A stretch of 64,000 bases of DNA from Burkholderiales bacterium Ga0077543 (lineage in GTDB: Bacteria; Pseudomonadota; Gammaproteobacteria; Burkholderiales; Burkholderiaceae_C): NCBI GenBank assembly GCA_001464055.1, contig LNET01000100.1, positions 1 through 64,000 of the forward strand, read 5' to 3'. Positions 48,494 through 59,489 of this stretch are shown piece after piece (positions within the stretch are counted from its first letter, which is position 1; the number at the start of each line of letters is the position of its first letter). Under the pieces are notes generated by a model. That model saw only the letters and a program-made list of their open reading frames with translations. It was not told the origin of the DNA and searched no databases. The position numbers were made by a program, and so were the translations under genes.

Positions 48494-49081
48494 ATGGAAG
48501 TCAAGCTCGACAAACGTTATCCCGTTGCCGCCAGCCCCGCGCAGGCCTGGCAGGTGCTGGCCGACATCCGTGCCACCGCAGCCTGCATGCCCGGTGCGCA
48601 GATCACCGAGCAGGTCGACGACCGCCACTTCAAGGGCACGGTGAAGAGCAAGATCGGGCCGGCCGTCATGAGCTTCGGCGGCGACATCGAACTGCTGGGC
48701 GTCGATGCCGGCGCCATGGAGCTGAAGCTTCTGGGCAAGGGGGCCGACAAGGCCGGATCGTCGGCAACGATGAACCTGGTGGCGCACCTGGAAGCGGGTG
48801 CGACGCCGGACACCTCGGTGCTGGTGGGCCGGGCCAGCATCGTGGTCAGCGGCAAGCTGGCGCAATTCGGCAGCCGCTTGCTGGTGCCGGTGTCAGACGC
48901 CATGCTCGGTCAGTTCGCGGGCAACTTCAGCAACGCGGCCATGGCTGTACCGGCACCCCAGGCGGCATCCATTTCGCCAGCCGGCTTGCCTGCTGCACCG
49001 GCGGCGGAATTGAATGCACTGGCCCTGCTGTGGGCCGCACTCCGCAGCTGGTTCGCCCGCCTGTTCGGAAAGTCGCGCTGA
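48494..49081 (+). CDS. CoxG-like SRPBCC protein
   Basis: 195 residues. Residues 1-145 match the carbon monoxide dehydrogenase subunit G (CoxG) family, a START-like fold: VLADIRATAACMPGA, FKGTVKSKIGP and LLGKGADKAGSSA. A Pro/Ala linker and an amphipathic or membrane-binding C-terminal helix (WAALRSWFARLFGK) follow. CoxG proteins help membrane attachment of CO dehydrogenases, but no coxLMS genes are here, so a role in CO oxidation is not supported. Confidence 0.85.
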   Translation: MEVKLDKRYPVAASPAQAWQVLADIRATAACMPGAQITEQVDDRHFKGTVKSKIGPAVMSFGGDIELLGVDAGAMELKLLGKGADKAGSSATMNLVAHLEAGATPDTSVLVGRASIVVSGKLAQFGSRLLVPVSDAMLGQFAGNFSNAAMAVPAPQAASISPAGLPAAPAAELNALALLWAALRSWFARLFGKSR

Positions 49082-49107
49082 GTGCAACAGGTGCCGCAAG
49101 GGCACTC

Positions 49108-49134
49108 TCAAGTCCAGCCGGCGGAAGCCGATTC
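49108..49134 (+). promoter_or_regulatory. Sigma-28-like promoter
   Basis: TCAAG (49108-49112), 14 nt, GCCGATTC (49127-49134), then 7 nt to ATG 49142. Spacing is exactly that of the FliA consensus. Confidence 0.5.
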
Positions 49135-49141
49135 CGTGGCC

Positions 49142-49541
49142 ATGGAAGCAATCGCGTGGTTTGGTGCCGTGATCGGCGTGACGATGCTGCTGGCTGGCGT
49201 CGGCTGGGCCTGGTGGCGCCACCGCGCCCACCTGGACGACATGCAGCGGCGCCTGGCCTGGAACGAGCAATCGCGGTTCGAGCTTGAACAGCACACGCAG
49301 GAGCTCGACCTGCGCCTGGCTTCGATGGCGCAGACCCTGAAATCGCTCGAAACGACCCGTGCGCTGGATGCGGCGCTGAGCCGCGGCGACGCCAAGTCGG
49401 CAATGCGCCCCAGGCCCGTTGCTTCCTGGCGGGACACAGAACCGATGCCGGTCGAGGCCAACCCCTATGCCGAGACCATGCCGCTCGAGTTGGGCAGCCA
49501 CGACCAGCCGGCATCTGCGCCGACGACGGGGCGCCCGCCAG

Positions 49542-49552
<11 letters not shown>
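49142..49552 (+). CDS. Single-pass membrane protein with coiled coil, unknown (136 aa)
   Basis: 136 residues: a membrane segment (AIAWFGAVIGVTMLLAGVGW, 3-22), then a heptad-like region (LDDMQRRLAWNEQSRFELEQ... to about 75) and a Pro-rich tail. No domain recognised. A GTG start at 49082 is possible, but ATG 49142 fits the membrane start and lies 7 nt after a sigma-28-like -10. It overlaps the ABC transporter gene tail-to-tail by 11 bp. Confidence 0.6.
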
Positions 49553-51431
<1,879 letters not shown>

Positions 51432-51484
51432 GGGCGGGCTCCTGGAAGGGAGCGGGATTATGCGGACGCTTCGATGTCCCACCG

Positions 51485-51490
51485 TACACT
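51485..51490 (+). promoter_or_regulatory. Candidate -10 for nitrile hydratase operon
   Basis: TACACT, 6 nt before the ATG; no clear -35. Confidence 0.3.
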
Positions 51491-51496
51491 GCCTTG

Positions 51497-52126
51497 ATGA
51501 GCCTGTCCGCCGAACCCCACAGTCATCTGGACGACATGGACCTGCGCGTACGCGCGCTGGAGACCCTGCTCGTCGAGAAGGGCTACGTCGATCCCGCCGC
51601 CATCGACCGGCTGATCGAGACCTATGAAGTCCACGTAGGCCCGCACAACGGCGCGCGCGTGATCGCCCGGGCCTGGGCTGAGCCCGCATTCCGCGACTGG
51701 CTGGCGCGCGACGCCACCGCAGCCATCGCGTCGCTGGGCTACAGCGGCCGTCAGGGCGAGCACATGGTCGCGGTGTTCAACACGCCGCAAACCCATCACA
51801 TGGTGGTATGCACGCTGTGCAGCTGCTACCCCTGGCCGGTGCTGGGCCTGCCACCGGCCTGGTACAAAAGCGCGGCCTACCGCTCGCGCGCCGTGGCCGC
51901 ACCGCGTTCGGTGCTGGCCGACTTCGGCGTGACGCTGCCCGAAGGCACGCAGCTGCGCGTGTGGGACTCGACCGCCGAGGTGCGGTATCTGGTGGTGCCG
52001 ATGCGGCCGGAGGGCACCGAACACCTGCGCGAAAGCGAACTGGCGGCGCTGGTCACCCGCGACTCGATGATCGGCACCGGTCTGGCCCTGCCAGCAGGCT
52101 CCACACCCGAGTCTCGCGCGCCATGA
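51497..52126 (+). CDS. nthA: Nitrile hydratase alpha subunit, cobalt type
   Basis: Hydrates nitriles to amides. 209 residues; the metal-binding motif VCTLCSC has Cys105, Cys108, Ser109 and Cys110. Thr at the second motif position marks the non-corrin cobalt class (iron enzymes have VCSLCSC). Two of the Cys are normally oxidised to sulfinic and sulfenic acid. The stop overlaps the beta gene as ATGA. Confidence 0.95.
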   Translation: MSLSAEPHSHLDDMDLRVRALETLLVEKGYVDPAAIDRLIETYEVHVGPHNGARVIARAWAEPAFRDWLARDATAAIASLGYSGRQGEHMVAVFNTPQTHHMVVCTLCSCYPWPVLGLPPAWYKSAAYRSRAVAAPRSVLADFGVTLPEGTQLRVWDSTAEVRYLVVPMRPEGTEHLRESELAALVTRDSMIGTGLALPAGSTPESRAP

Positions 52127-52803
52127 ACGGCGTGCACGACATGGGCGGCCTGCACGGCTTCGGCCCGGTGCAGCCCGAAGGCGAGTCCGAGCCGCTGTTT
52201 CATGCCCCCTGGGAGCGCCGTGCGCTGGGCCTGACACTGGCGATGGGCGCCACCGGCCTGTGGAACATCGACCAATCGCGGGCGATGCGCGAAAGCCTGC
52301 CACCGGCCACCTACCTGTCGGCCGGCTACTACGGCATCTGGATCCTGGGGCTGCAGCGCCTGTTGCTGTCGCGCGGTCTGGTGCAAACCGATGAACTCGC
52401 CGCCGGCCAGACCTTGCACCCTGCCTTGCCGGTGGCGCGGGTGCTGCGTCCCGAGGCGGTGGGCGCCGCACTGGCCCGCGGCACGCCCACCGAACGCACC
52501 CCGGCGGCCCCCGCGCGCTTCGTGGTCGGCGACCGGGTGCTGGCGCGCAACAGCCATCCGGCGAGCCACACCCGGCTGCCGCGTTACGTGCGCGGCCATG
52601 TCGGCCGGGTCGTACTGGTGCACGGCGCGCATGTCTTCGCCGACCGCCATGCGGCGTCGGCACCGGGCGCCGTCTTCGACGAGGCGCCGACCTGGCTGTA
52701 CACGGTCGAGTTCGACGGCCGCACGCTCTGGGGTGACAGTGCTGAAGCCGGCACCAGCGTCTCGGTCGACGCCTGGGAACCCTATCTGGAGGCCGCCGCT
52801 TGA
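52123..52803 (+). CDS. nthB: Nitrile hydratase beta subunit
   Basis: 226 residues, starting [16 protein letters not shown], the family's conserved N-terminus that wraps the alpha subunit. The C-terminal half is an SH3-like barrel ([23 protein letters not shown] first, split here for brevity). Coupled to alpha by ATGA and to the activator by an overlapping TTG. Confidence 0.95.
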   Translation: MNGVHDMGGLHGFGPVQPEGESEPLFHAPWERRALGLTLAMGATGLWNIDQSRAMRESLPPATYLSAGYYGIWILGLQRLLLSRGLVQTDELAAGQTLHPALPVARVLRPEAVGAALARGTPTERTPAAPARFVVGDRVLARNSHPASHTRLPRYVRGHVGRVVLVHGAHVFADRHAASAPGAVFDEAPTWLYTVEFDGRTLWGDSAEAGTSVSVDAWEPYLEAAA

Positions 52804-53150
52804 AGCCCGAACTGGCCAGCCGCCCGCCGCGCCCCTTCAACGCCCCGTGGGAAGCCCAGGCCTTCGCCCTGGTGCTGGCACTGCACGAACGCGGCGCCTT
52901 CACCTGGCCGGAATGGGCCGCTGCGCTAGGCGCCGCCATCGCCCGCGCCCAGGCCGCTGGCGACCCCGACAGCGGCGACACCTACTACCGGCACTGGCTG
53001 GATGCACTGGAAACGCTGACCATCGAGCGCGGCCTGGCCGACGCCGACCGCCTGCACGCCCTGGAGCACGCCTGGGAGGCCGCCGCCGAACGAACCCCGC
53101 ACGGCCAGGCCATCGTGCTGAGTCCGTCAGAGCGCGCCCTGGCGCGCTGA
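52800..53150 (+). CDS. Nitrile hydratase activator (cobalt-insertion chaperone)
   Basis: 116 residues, similar to the N-terminal half of beta subunits (FNAPWEAQAFALVLALHERGAF... WPEWAAALG), as in NhlE/P14K-type activators that carry cobalt and oxidise the alpha Cys residues. It starts at TTG 52800, overlapping the beta stop. Completes an alpha-beta-activator operon. Confidence 0.87.
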   Translation: MKPELASRPPRPFNAPWEAQAFALVLALHERGAFTWPEWAAALGAAIARAQAAGDPDSGDTYYRHWLDALETLTIERGLADADRLHALEHAWEAAAERTPHGQAIVLSPSERALAR

Positions 53151-53170
53151 ACATGAGCAAGGAGATACCG

Positions 53171-53635
53171 ATGTCCGACCCCACCCCCCGCTGGAAACAC
53201 GATGGTGTGCGCGTGGTGCCCGCCGGCCAGCTGGACGGCAACACCGCCCAGACGCCCGGCATGGACCGCAAGGCGGCGATCAACTTCGCCCGCGTCGGCG
53301 CCCAGAAGCTCTGGGCCGGTACCGTGCACATCCATGCCAATGCCAAGACTGGCGCCCACCACCATGGCCCGCTGGAAAGCGTGATCTACGTGATCAAGGG
53401 CCGCGCCCGCATGCGCTGGGGCGAAAGTCTGCAATTCACCGCCGAAGCCGGCCCGGGCGACTTCATCTACGTGCCGCCTTTCGTGCCGCACCAGGAAATC
53501 AACGCCAGCGCCACCGAAACCCTGGAATGCGTGCTGTGCCGCAGCGACGGCGAGGCCGTGGCCGTGAACCTGGACATCGAGCCCGTCGAGAAGCCCGAAG
53601 GCGTGGCCTGGGTGGACCCGACGCACCGTGGCTGA
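53171..53635 (+). CDS. Cupin-domain protein
   Basis: 154-residue single cupin. Metal ligands are likely in HIHANAKTGAHHHGPLES near residue 60 and PPFVPHQEINAS near residue 103. The start is ATG 53171, since AAGGAG lies 6 nt ahead; ATG 53153 is in frame but lacks a ribosome site. It follows the nitrile hydratase activator by 20 bp, so co-transcribed. Role unknown. Confidence 0.82.
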   Translation: MSDPTPRWKHDGVRVVPAGQLDGNTAQTPGMDRKAAINFARVGAQKLWAGTVHIHANAKTGAHHHGPLESVIYVIKGRARMRWGESLQFTAEAGPGDFIYVPPFVPHQEINASATETLECVLCRSDGEAVAVNLDIEPVEKPEGVAWVDPTHRG

Positions 53636-53852
53636 GCCCATCGATTTCGCCCTGCGCGGCGAGCACATCACGCTGGACGCGCTGTTGAAGGCCACCGGCC
53701 TGGCGCCCAGCGGTGGAGGTGCCAAGCAACTGATCGCCGCAGGCCACGTGCAGGTCGACGGTCAGGTGGAACTGCGCCGCGGCGCGAAGATCCGTCCAGG
53801 GCAGGTGGTGTCGCTGGCTGGCCAGCGCATCCGGCTCGTCGCAGGGCCGTGA
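53628..53852 (+). CDS. Small S4-domain RNA-binding protein
   Basis: 74 residues, one S4 domain: ITLDALLKATGLAPSGGGAK followed by a VQVDGQVELRRGAKIRPGQ turn, like YbcJ. Probably binds structured RNA. GTG start at 53628, overlapping the cupin gene. Last gene before a strong terminator. Confidence 0.82.
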   Translation: MAEPIDFALRGEHITLDALLKATGLAPSGGGAKQLIAAGHVQVDGQVELRRGAKIRPGQVVSLAGQRIRLVAGP

Positions 53853-53873
53853 AAGCCGCACCCTGAAAAGCGA

Positions 53874-53924
53874 ACCCCCCGGAACCGTTGCCGGCCGGGG
53901 GGTGGGTGACTGCCGTCACCTTTT
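53874..53924 (+). terminator. Terminator of the nitrile hydratase operon
   Basis: Two hairpins in a row: ACCCCCCGG/CCGGGGGGT (53874-53903), then GGTGAC-TGCC-GTCACC-TTTT (53905-53924), a classic Rho-independent end. Confidence 0.75.
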
Positions 53925-53958
53925 GGGGCTCTGCAGAGATTCGGTGCAGCGCCCCTGA

Positions 53959-54000
53959 GGCGCAGTGACTGCGCCGTCCTTGATGCGCTGCATTCAGCGC
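53959..54000. repeat. Two perfect hairpins before ubiD end
   Basis: GGCGCAG-TGA-CTGCGCC (53959-53975) and GCGCTG-CATT-CAGCGC (53985-54000). These lie between convergent operons and may protect or end the ubiD transcript. Confidence 0.45.
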
Positions 54001-54062
54001 AGGGCCAGATTACGCCCACTGCCGCCACTGTGCAATAGGCCGGGCCCGCAGCGGCACCCTCT

Positions 54063-55619
54063 TTACAAAGGCCGCTGCAAGGCTTCGACGATGCTGGCCA
54101 CGCGCGCATCCACCGCCTTGTCCATGGTGATGGTGCGGCCCCACTCGCGCAAGGTTTCGCCCGGCCACTTGTTCGTCGCGTCCAGCCCCATCTTGCCGCC
54201 CAGGCCGCTGACCGGGCTGGCGAAGTCCAGGTAGTCGATGGGCGTATGTTCCACCAGCGTGGTGTCGCGCACCGGGTCCATGCGGGTGGTGATGGCCCAG
54301 ATCACTTCCTTCCAGTCGCGGATGTCGACGTCGTCGTCGGTGACGACGATGAACTTGGTGTACATGAACTGCCGCAGGAAGCTCCACAAGCCGAACATCA
54401 CGCGCTTGGCGTGGCCGGGGTAGGCCTTCTTGATGCTGATCACCGCCATGCGGTAGCTGCAGCCCTCGGGCGGCAGGTAGAAGTCGACGATTTCCGGAAA
54501 CTGCTTCTGCAGGATGGGCACGAACACTTCGTTCAGCGCCACGCCCAGGATGGCGGGTTCGTCGGGCGGCTTGCCGGTGTAGGTGCTGTGATAGACCGGG
54601 TCGCGCCGGTGGGTGATGCGCGACAGCCGGAACACCGGGAACCAGTCCTGTTCGTTGTAGTAGCCGGTGTGGTCGCCGAAGGGCCCTTCCAGCGCGTGCA
54701 GGTAGCCGTTCTTTTCCTTCACCCGCACGCCATGGGCGCTTTCGCCTTCGAAGCCCTGGGGCGCCGTGGGAATATGGCCTTCGAGCACAAATTCCGCACT
54801 GGCCGGCACCTGCAGCATCACGCCAGCTTCGCCCACGCCGCTGTTCACCAGCTCGGTGCGGCCGCCGCGCAACAGGCCGGCGAACTGGTATTCGCTCAGG
54901 GTGTCGGGCACGGGTGTCACTGCGCCCAGGATGGTGGCCGGGTCGGCGCCCAGGGCCACCGCCATGGGAAAAGGCTGGCCCGGGTTGGCGCGCGCGAATT
55001 CGCGGAAGTCGAGCGCGCCGCCGCGGTGGGCCAGCCAGCGCATGATGACTTCGCGAGGGCCGATGACCTGCTGGCGGTAGATGCCCAGGTTCTGTCGCTG
55101 GCGCGGCTGTGCCACACCCTGAGGGCCGCGCGTGATGACCAGGCCCCAGGTGATGAGCGGGCCCACATCGCCTGGCCAGCAATGCTGCACCGGCAGCATG
55201 CCCAGGTCGACGTCCTCGCCCTCGATCACCACGTCCTGGCAGGCTGCGCTGCGCTGCAGCGCCGGCTTCATGTCCCACACCGCCTTGGCCATGTGGAACA
55301 GCTTGCCGGCCTCCTTCAGGCCCTTCGGCGGCTCGGGTTCCTTCAGTCGGGCCAACAGTCGGCCGACGTCGCGCAGGTCGGCCAGGCTGTCGGCGCCCAT
55401 GCCCAGGGCCACTCTTCTAGGGGTGCCGAACAAATTGATCAGGCAGGGAATTTTGTAACCGAGGGGCTGGGTGCACAGGACCGCCGGCCCGCCCGCGCGC
55501 AGCAACTTGTCGCCGATTGCGGTCATTTCCAGCTTCGGCGACACCGGATCAGGCAGTTTTCGCAGTTCGCCCAGAACTTCCAGCTGGGCCATGAAGTCAC
55601 GCAGGTCACGGTACTTCAT
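54063..55619 (-). CDS. ubiD: UbiD 4-hydroxy-3-polyprenylbenzoate decarboxylase
   Basis: Decarboxylates the ubiquinone precursor using prenylated FMN made by UbiX. 518 residues, typical for UbiD (E. coli 497). Starts [14 protein letters not shown]; conserved [14 protein letters not shown] near residue 63, and the catalytic region [13 protein letters not shown] near residue 295 with its Glu. No ubiX in the window. Confidence 0.96.
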   Translation of the reverse strand: MKYRDLRDFMAQLEVLGELRKLPDPVSPKLEMTAIGDKLLRAGGPAVLCTQPLGYKIPCLINLFGTPRRVALGMGADSLADLRDVGRLLARLKEPEPPKGLKEAGKLFHMAKAVWDMKPALQRSAACQDVVIEGEDVDLGMLPVQHCWPGDVGPLITWGLVITRGPQGVAQPRQRQNLGIYRQQVIGPREVIMRWLAHRGGALDFREFARANPGQPFPMAVALGADPATILGAVTPVPDTLSEYQFAGLLRGGRTELVNSGVGEAGVMLQVPASAEFVLEGHIPTAPQGFEGESAHGVRVKEKNGYLHALEGPFGDHTGYYNEQDWFPVFRLSRITHRRDPVYHSTYTGKPPDEPAILGVALNEVFVPILQKQFPEIVDFYLPPEGCSYRMAVISIKKAYPGHAKRVMFGLWSFLRQFMYTKFIVVTDDDVDIRDWKEVIWAITTRMDPVRDTTLVEHTPIDYLDFASPVSGLGGKMGLDATNKWPGETLREWGRTITMDKAVDARVASIVEALQRPL

Positions 55620-55652
55620 GCGTTTTCGATCTGACTAAAGAATCTCATATTC

Positions 55653-55681
55653 TTGACCGGGTATGAAGCGGTTCCTAGAAT
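55653..55681 (+). promoter_or_regulatory. Sigma-70 promoter for lytic transglycosylase gene
   Basis: TTGACC (55653-55658), 17 nt, TAGAAT (55676-55681). The start site would be near 55688, giving a leader of about 160 nt. Confidence 0.65.
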
Positions 55682-55847
55682 CCGGCCCAGATCGCGAATC
55701 TAGGGTTTACCCGGGAACGTGGACAGGGCTGATCGAGACCAGCCCCGCTGCCTAAACGCAAGAGGCGGCCCTCAAAACGACATTTTGCCGCGCCCACAAG
55801 GCATCGCTTGCAGCGGTGTCTCGCCGAGCGGGCGCGAGGAGAAGACG

Positions 55848-56780
55848 ATGAACGCAGAACCGAATCCTTCGGTGTCGCGAGCCCAGCGCTGGCGCCAGTG
55901 CTGGAAAGATGCCGTGCAATCCTTCAGCGTGTTCACGCGCGACGTCGGCCATGGCCTGATGGAAATCAGCCACAACTCGCTGGCGCTGGTGGGCCTGGCC
56001 GCCGTGGCCCTGCTGGTGTTTGCAGCCGGCCGTGCCGACATCCGCCACCAGGTCGAGGTGGTGACCCTGGACTGGTTGCAGACCCGCCATGTCGAGCGCG
56101 AACTGGCTTCGGGCAACCTGCTGGCCGGCGCGGCCGAGCCCGACGCCATCGCCCGCGCCACCGCTGCCGACCCCAGCGAACTGACCCGGCAGCAAGCTGC
56201 AGTCGCACAGTGGATTTCCAGGCGCTACAAGGTGGCACCCGAACCCATCAGCGCCCTGGTGAAGGAAGCCTGGACCCTGGGCGAGCGAGCCAAGCTCGAC
56301 CCGACGCTGATCCTGGCGGTGATGGCCATCGAGTCACGCTTCAACCCCTTTGCGCAGAGCCCGGTCGGAGCCCAGGGCCTGATGCAGGTCATGACGCATA
56401 TCCACGACGACAAATATGTCTCCTTCGGTGGCAACCATGCAGCGTTCGACCCGATCAGCAACCTGCGCGTGGGGGTGCAGGTCCTAAAGGAATGCATCGC
56501 CCGCGCTGGCAGCCTGCATGACGGTTTGCGCTACTACGTCGGCGCGGCATTTCTCAGCAGCGACGGCGGCTACACAGGCAAGGTGCTGTCTGAACAGGCC
56601 TACCTCCAGGCCGTGGCCGAGGGCAAGCGCGTGCCGTTGAACGCGCCCCACAACCCGCCGCCGCTGCCCGCGCCGCGACTGATCGAGGTGGATACTGATC
56701 TGGCGCCAGCACCGGAAACCCCCGCCTCTGCACCAGAAACGCCTGCCGATCAGGTGGCCCTGCTCGCGCCAATCCGCTGA
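55848..56780 (+). CDS. Membrane-anchored lytic transglycosylase (SLT)
   Basis: 310 residues: a cytoplasmic start, one membrane segment (about 46-63), then an SLT domain with the catalytic Glu in AIESRFNPFAQS near residue 163 and GAQGLMQVM near residue 176. A Pro-rich tail follows. Cuts peptidoglycan glycan strands. ATG 55848 is preceded by GAGGAG. Confidence 0.88.
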   Translation: MNAEPNPSVSRAQRWRQCWKDAVQSFSVFTRDVGHGLMEISHNSLALVGLAAVALLVFAAGRADIRHQVEVVTLDWLQTRHVERELASGNLLAGAAEPDAIARATAADPSELTRQQAAVAQWISRRYKVAPEPISALVKEAWTLGERAKLDPTLILAVMAIESRFNPFAQSPVGAQGLMQVMTHIHDDKYVSFGGNHAAFDPISNLRVGVQVLKECIARAGSLHDGLRYYVGAAFLSSDGGYTGKVLSEQAYLQAVAEGKRVPLNAPHNPPPLPAPRLIEVDTDLAPAPETPASAPETPADQVALLAPIR

Positions 56781-56799
56781 ACCCCGCTCGGGCGCACGC

Positions 56800-56930
56800 A
56801 CGGCTACACTGGCTGGCCGCGCAACTGGCGATAGGGGCCCAACCGCCCTGAGGTGGACGACCACCAGGAAGCGCGGGCCGGTTCCAGGCAGACCGAAGCC
56901 TGCCGGCGTTCTGCCGTTCGCCTGGGCAGG
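56800..56930 (+). ncRNA. ZTP (pfl) riboswitch upstream of glyA
   Basis: Matches the pfl-motif core by eye: stem CCGCGC (56817-56822) with GCGCGG (56871-56876) enclosing the conserved ACTGGCG, a small GGTGG/CCACC hairpin (56852-56865), GGAAGCGCG, and, after a variable hairpin, the invariant CGCCTGGGCA (56919-56928). These RNAs sense ZTP/ZMP, a sign of low 10-formyl-tetrahydrofolate, and commonly switch on glyA. No U-rich terminator follows, so control of translation is more likely. Confidence 0.8.
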
Positions 56931-56998
56931 CCCCGAACGCACGAGGCAGTATCCGCTTCGCGCCGATCGACGGCCCGTCGTCATTTCACAGGACCGCC

Positions 56999-58249
56999 AT
57001 GTTCGACCGCAACCAATCCACGCTCGCCCTCGTCGACCCCGAGGTCTGGACCAGCGTCCTGGCCGAAAACCGCCGCCAGGAAGAGCACATCGAGCTCATC
57101 GCCAGCGAAAACTACACCAGCCCGGCGGTGATGCAGGCCCAGGGCAGCCAGCTGACCAACAAGTACGCCGAGGGCTACCCCGGCAAGCGGTACTACGGCG
57201 GCTGCGAGAACGTCGACGTCGTCGAGACCCTGGCCATCGAACGCCTGAAGCAGCTGTTCGGCGCCAACTTCGCCAACGTGCAGGCCAACAGCGGCAGCCA
57301 GGCCAACCAAGCGGTGTTCTTCGCGCTGCTGAACCCGGGCGACACCATCATGGGCATGAGCCTGGCCGAAGGCGGCCACCTCACGCACGGCATGCCGCTG
57401 AACATGAGCGGCAAGTGGTTCAAGGTGGTCAGCTACGGGCTGGACGCGAACGAGGCCATCGACTACGAGGCCATGGAACGCCTGGCGCACGAGCACAAGC
57501 CGAAGATCATCATCGCCGGCGCCAGCGCCTACAGCCTGCGCATCGATTTCGAACGTTTTGCCAAGGTGGCCAAGGCCGTCGGCGCCTACTTCATGGTCGA
57601 CATGGCGCACTACGCCGGCCTGATCGCCGCCGGCGTCTACCCGAACCCGGTGCCGCATGCCGATGTCGTCACGAGCACCACCCACAAGAGCCTGCGCGGC
57701 CCGCGTGGCGGCATCGTGCTGGCGCAGGACGAGGCCATCGCCAAGAAAATCAACAGCGCGATGTTCCCCGGCATCCAGGGCGGGCCGCTGATGCACGTCA
57801 TCGCCGGCAAGGCCGTGGCCTTCAAGGAAGCGCTGACGCCGGAATTCAAGGTCTACCAGCAGCAGGTGCTGGCCAACGCCAAGGTGCTGGCAGAAACACT
57901 GATCGAACGCGGCCTGCGCATCGTCAGCGGCCGCACCGAGAGCCACGTGATGCTGGTCGATCTGCGGCCGAAGAACCTCACGGGCAAGGAGGCTGAAGCC
58001 GTGCTCGGCCATGCCCACATGACCTGCAACAAGAACGGCATCCCGAACGACCCCCAAAAGCCCATGGTGACCAGCGGCATCCGCCTGGGCACCCCGGCCA
58101 TGACCACGCGCGGCTTCAAGGAGGAACAGGCACGCCAGACCGCCCACCTGATCGCCGACGTGCTCGACAAGCCGCACGACGAAGGCCACATCGCCACCGT
58201 GCGCGCGAAGGTCGCCGCACTCACGCGCGACTTCCCCGTCTACCGCTGA
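56999..58249 (+). CDS. glyA: Serine hydroxymethyltransferase
   Basis: PLP enzyme that converts serine and tetrahydrofolate to glycine and methylene-tetrahydrofolate. 416 residues. PLP lysine in [12 protein letters not shown] near residue 230; [14 protein letters not shown] near residue 36 is the substrate loop. Under a ZTP riboswitch. 18 bp before nrdR. Confidence 0.98.
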   Translation: MFDRNQSTLALVDPEVWTSVLAENRRQEEHIELIASENYTSPAVMQAQGSQLTNKYAEGYPGKRYYGGCENVDVVETLAIERLKQLFGANFANVQANSGSQANQAVFFALLNPGDTIMGMSLAEGGHLTHGMPLNMSGKWFKVVSYGLDANEAIDYEAMERLAHEHKPKIIIAGASAYSLRIDFERFAKVAKAVGAYFMVDMAHYAGLIAAGVYPNPVPHADVVTSTTHKSLRGPRGGIVLAQDEAIAKKINSAMFPGIQGGPLMHVIAGKAVAFKEALTPEFKVYQQQVLANAKVLAETLIERGLRIVSGRTESHVMLVDLRPKNLTGKEAEAVLGHAHMTCNKNGIPNDPQKPMVTSGIRLGTPAMTTRGFKEEQARQTAHLIADVLDKPHDEGHIATVRAKVAALTRDFPVYR

Positions 58250-58267
58250 CGGCCGCGGCAGCCGCCC

Positions 58268-58711
58268 ATGCGCTGCCCTTATTGCAGCCACGACGACACC
58301 CAGGTCGTCGAGACCCGGGAATCCGAGGAAGGCGACGCCATTCGTCGTCGCCGCCGCTGCCTGGGCTGCGACAAGCGCTTCACCACCTACGAGCGCAGCG
58401 AGATCAGCCTGCCGGCCGTGGTGAAGAAGGACGGCTCCCGGGTCGAGTTCGACCCGGCCAAGCTGCGTGCGAGCATGATCCTGGCCCTGCGCAAGCGGCC
58501 GGTGAGCATCGAGCAGGTCGACTCGGCCATCGAACGCATCCAGGACAAGCTGCTGACCAGCGGCACGCGCGAAGTGCCCAGCGCGCGGGTGGGTGAACTC
58601 GTGATGCGCGAGCTCAAGCGCATCGACAAGGTCGCCTATGTGCGCTTCGCCTCGGTCTACCGGCAGTTCGAGGACGTCGACGCCTTCCGGCAGTTGATCC
58701 GGGACATCTGA
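58268..58711 (+). CDS. nrdR: Transcriptional repressor NrdR
   Basis: Represses ribonucleotide reductase genes in response to ATP/dATP. 147 residues: a zinc ribbon (C3, C6, C31, C34) with RRRR after it, then an ATP-cone (about 49-139). glyA-nrdR adjacency is common in proteobacteria. Confidence 0.97.
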   Translation: MRCPYCSHDDTQVVETRESEEGDAIRRRRRCLGCDKRFTTYERSEISLPAVVKKDGSRVEFDPAKLRASMILALRKRPVSIEQVDSAIERIQDKLLTSGTREVPSARVGELVMRELKRIDKVAYVRFASVYRQFEDVDAFRQLIRDI

Positions 58712-58799
58712 ACAGCGCCCCCGCGGGGGGGGGGCACCCTGGCAGGGGAGGCAGGCTTGCAAGGGTTGGGGGCACCCCACGGAGTAGGGCCTGAACCCA

Positions 58800-58818
58800 C
58801 CAGCGCGGGTCGCGCTGG
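58800..58818. repeat. Hairpin in the fimT upstream region
   Basis: CCAGCGC-GGGTC-GCGCTGG, a perfect 7-bp stem 53 nt before the fimT ATG. A run of ten G (58725-58734) preceded by CCCCCGC lies 65 bp further upstream. Confidence 0.4.
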
Positions 58819-58870
58819 CGGCGGCATGTTCCTACAGTGGTGGCAAGCCATCACCCCCGGAGCCGCCCCC

Positions 58871-59413
58871 ATGACTGTCCTTTGCCAAGCCACCGGCCGC
58901 CCCCGCGGCCTGACCCTGGTCGAGTGCCTGATGGTGCTGACGATCGTGGCCCTGCTGCTGGGATCGGCGCTGCCGGGCTTCGGAAAACTGACGGAAAAGC
59001 GCCACCTCGAGGGCACCGTGGCACAACTGGCCACCGACATCCGCCACACCCGCAGCCTGGCCGTGGCCAGCGACGGCGGGCGGCGTCTGAGCTTCAGGGC
59101 CGGCGCCGGCGGCAGTTGCTATGTCGTGCACGACGGACCGGCCCAGGCCTGCCAGTGCGAAGCCGGCGGCAGCGTGCAGTGCACCCAGGGCGCCACAGCG
59201 CTGCGCAGCGTGTTCTTTCCCGCCGAGGGACCGGTGCAGGTGCGGGCCAACGTCGGCTCGATCCTGTTCCATCCCGTCCATGGCACCAGCACGCCCACCG
59301 GCACGCTGCGGGTCGTGGCACGCAGCGGCGCGACGGTCCATCAGGTCGTGAACCTGATGGGCCGCACCCGCGCCTGCAGCCCGAACGGCGTGCCGGGCTT
59401 TCCGGCGTGCTGA
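58871..59413 (+). CDS. fimT: Type II-like pseudopilin FimT/GspH
   Basis: 180 residues. Prepilin peptidase site RG|LTLVE (Gly13, Glu18 at mature +5) followed by a hydrophobic helix; a GspH-like C-terminal domain with several Cys (CQCEAGGSVQC). Probably a minor pilin that primes pilus assembly. The start is ATG 58871. Confidence 0.8.
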   Translation: MTVLCQATGRPRGLTLVECLMVLTIVALLLGSALPGFGKLTEKRHLEGTVAQLATDIRHTRSLAVASDGGRRLSFRAGAGGSCYVVHDGPAQACQCEAGGSVQCTQGATALRSVFFPAEGPVQVRANVGSILFHPVHGTSTPTGTLRVVARSGATVHQVVNLMGRTRACSPNGVPGFPAC

Positions 59414-59489
59414 GGCAGTGCGACAGGCGGGCGCTGTCGAGCGACGAGCGGTCGAAGCCTGTTCATGACGGAATTCACATAATCAAGCC

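Noticed and set aside
48494-49081. CoxG-like gene as part of a CO dehydrogenase operon
   Set aside because: No coxM, coxS or coxL beside it; the SRPBCC fold alone does not prove CO use.
58740-58761. Sigma-54 promoter before fimT (TGGCAG ... TTGCA)
   Set aside because: Spacing between the GG and GC elements is wrong for the TGGCAG box, and the alternative GG lacks the CAC.
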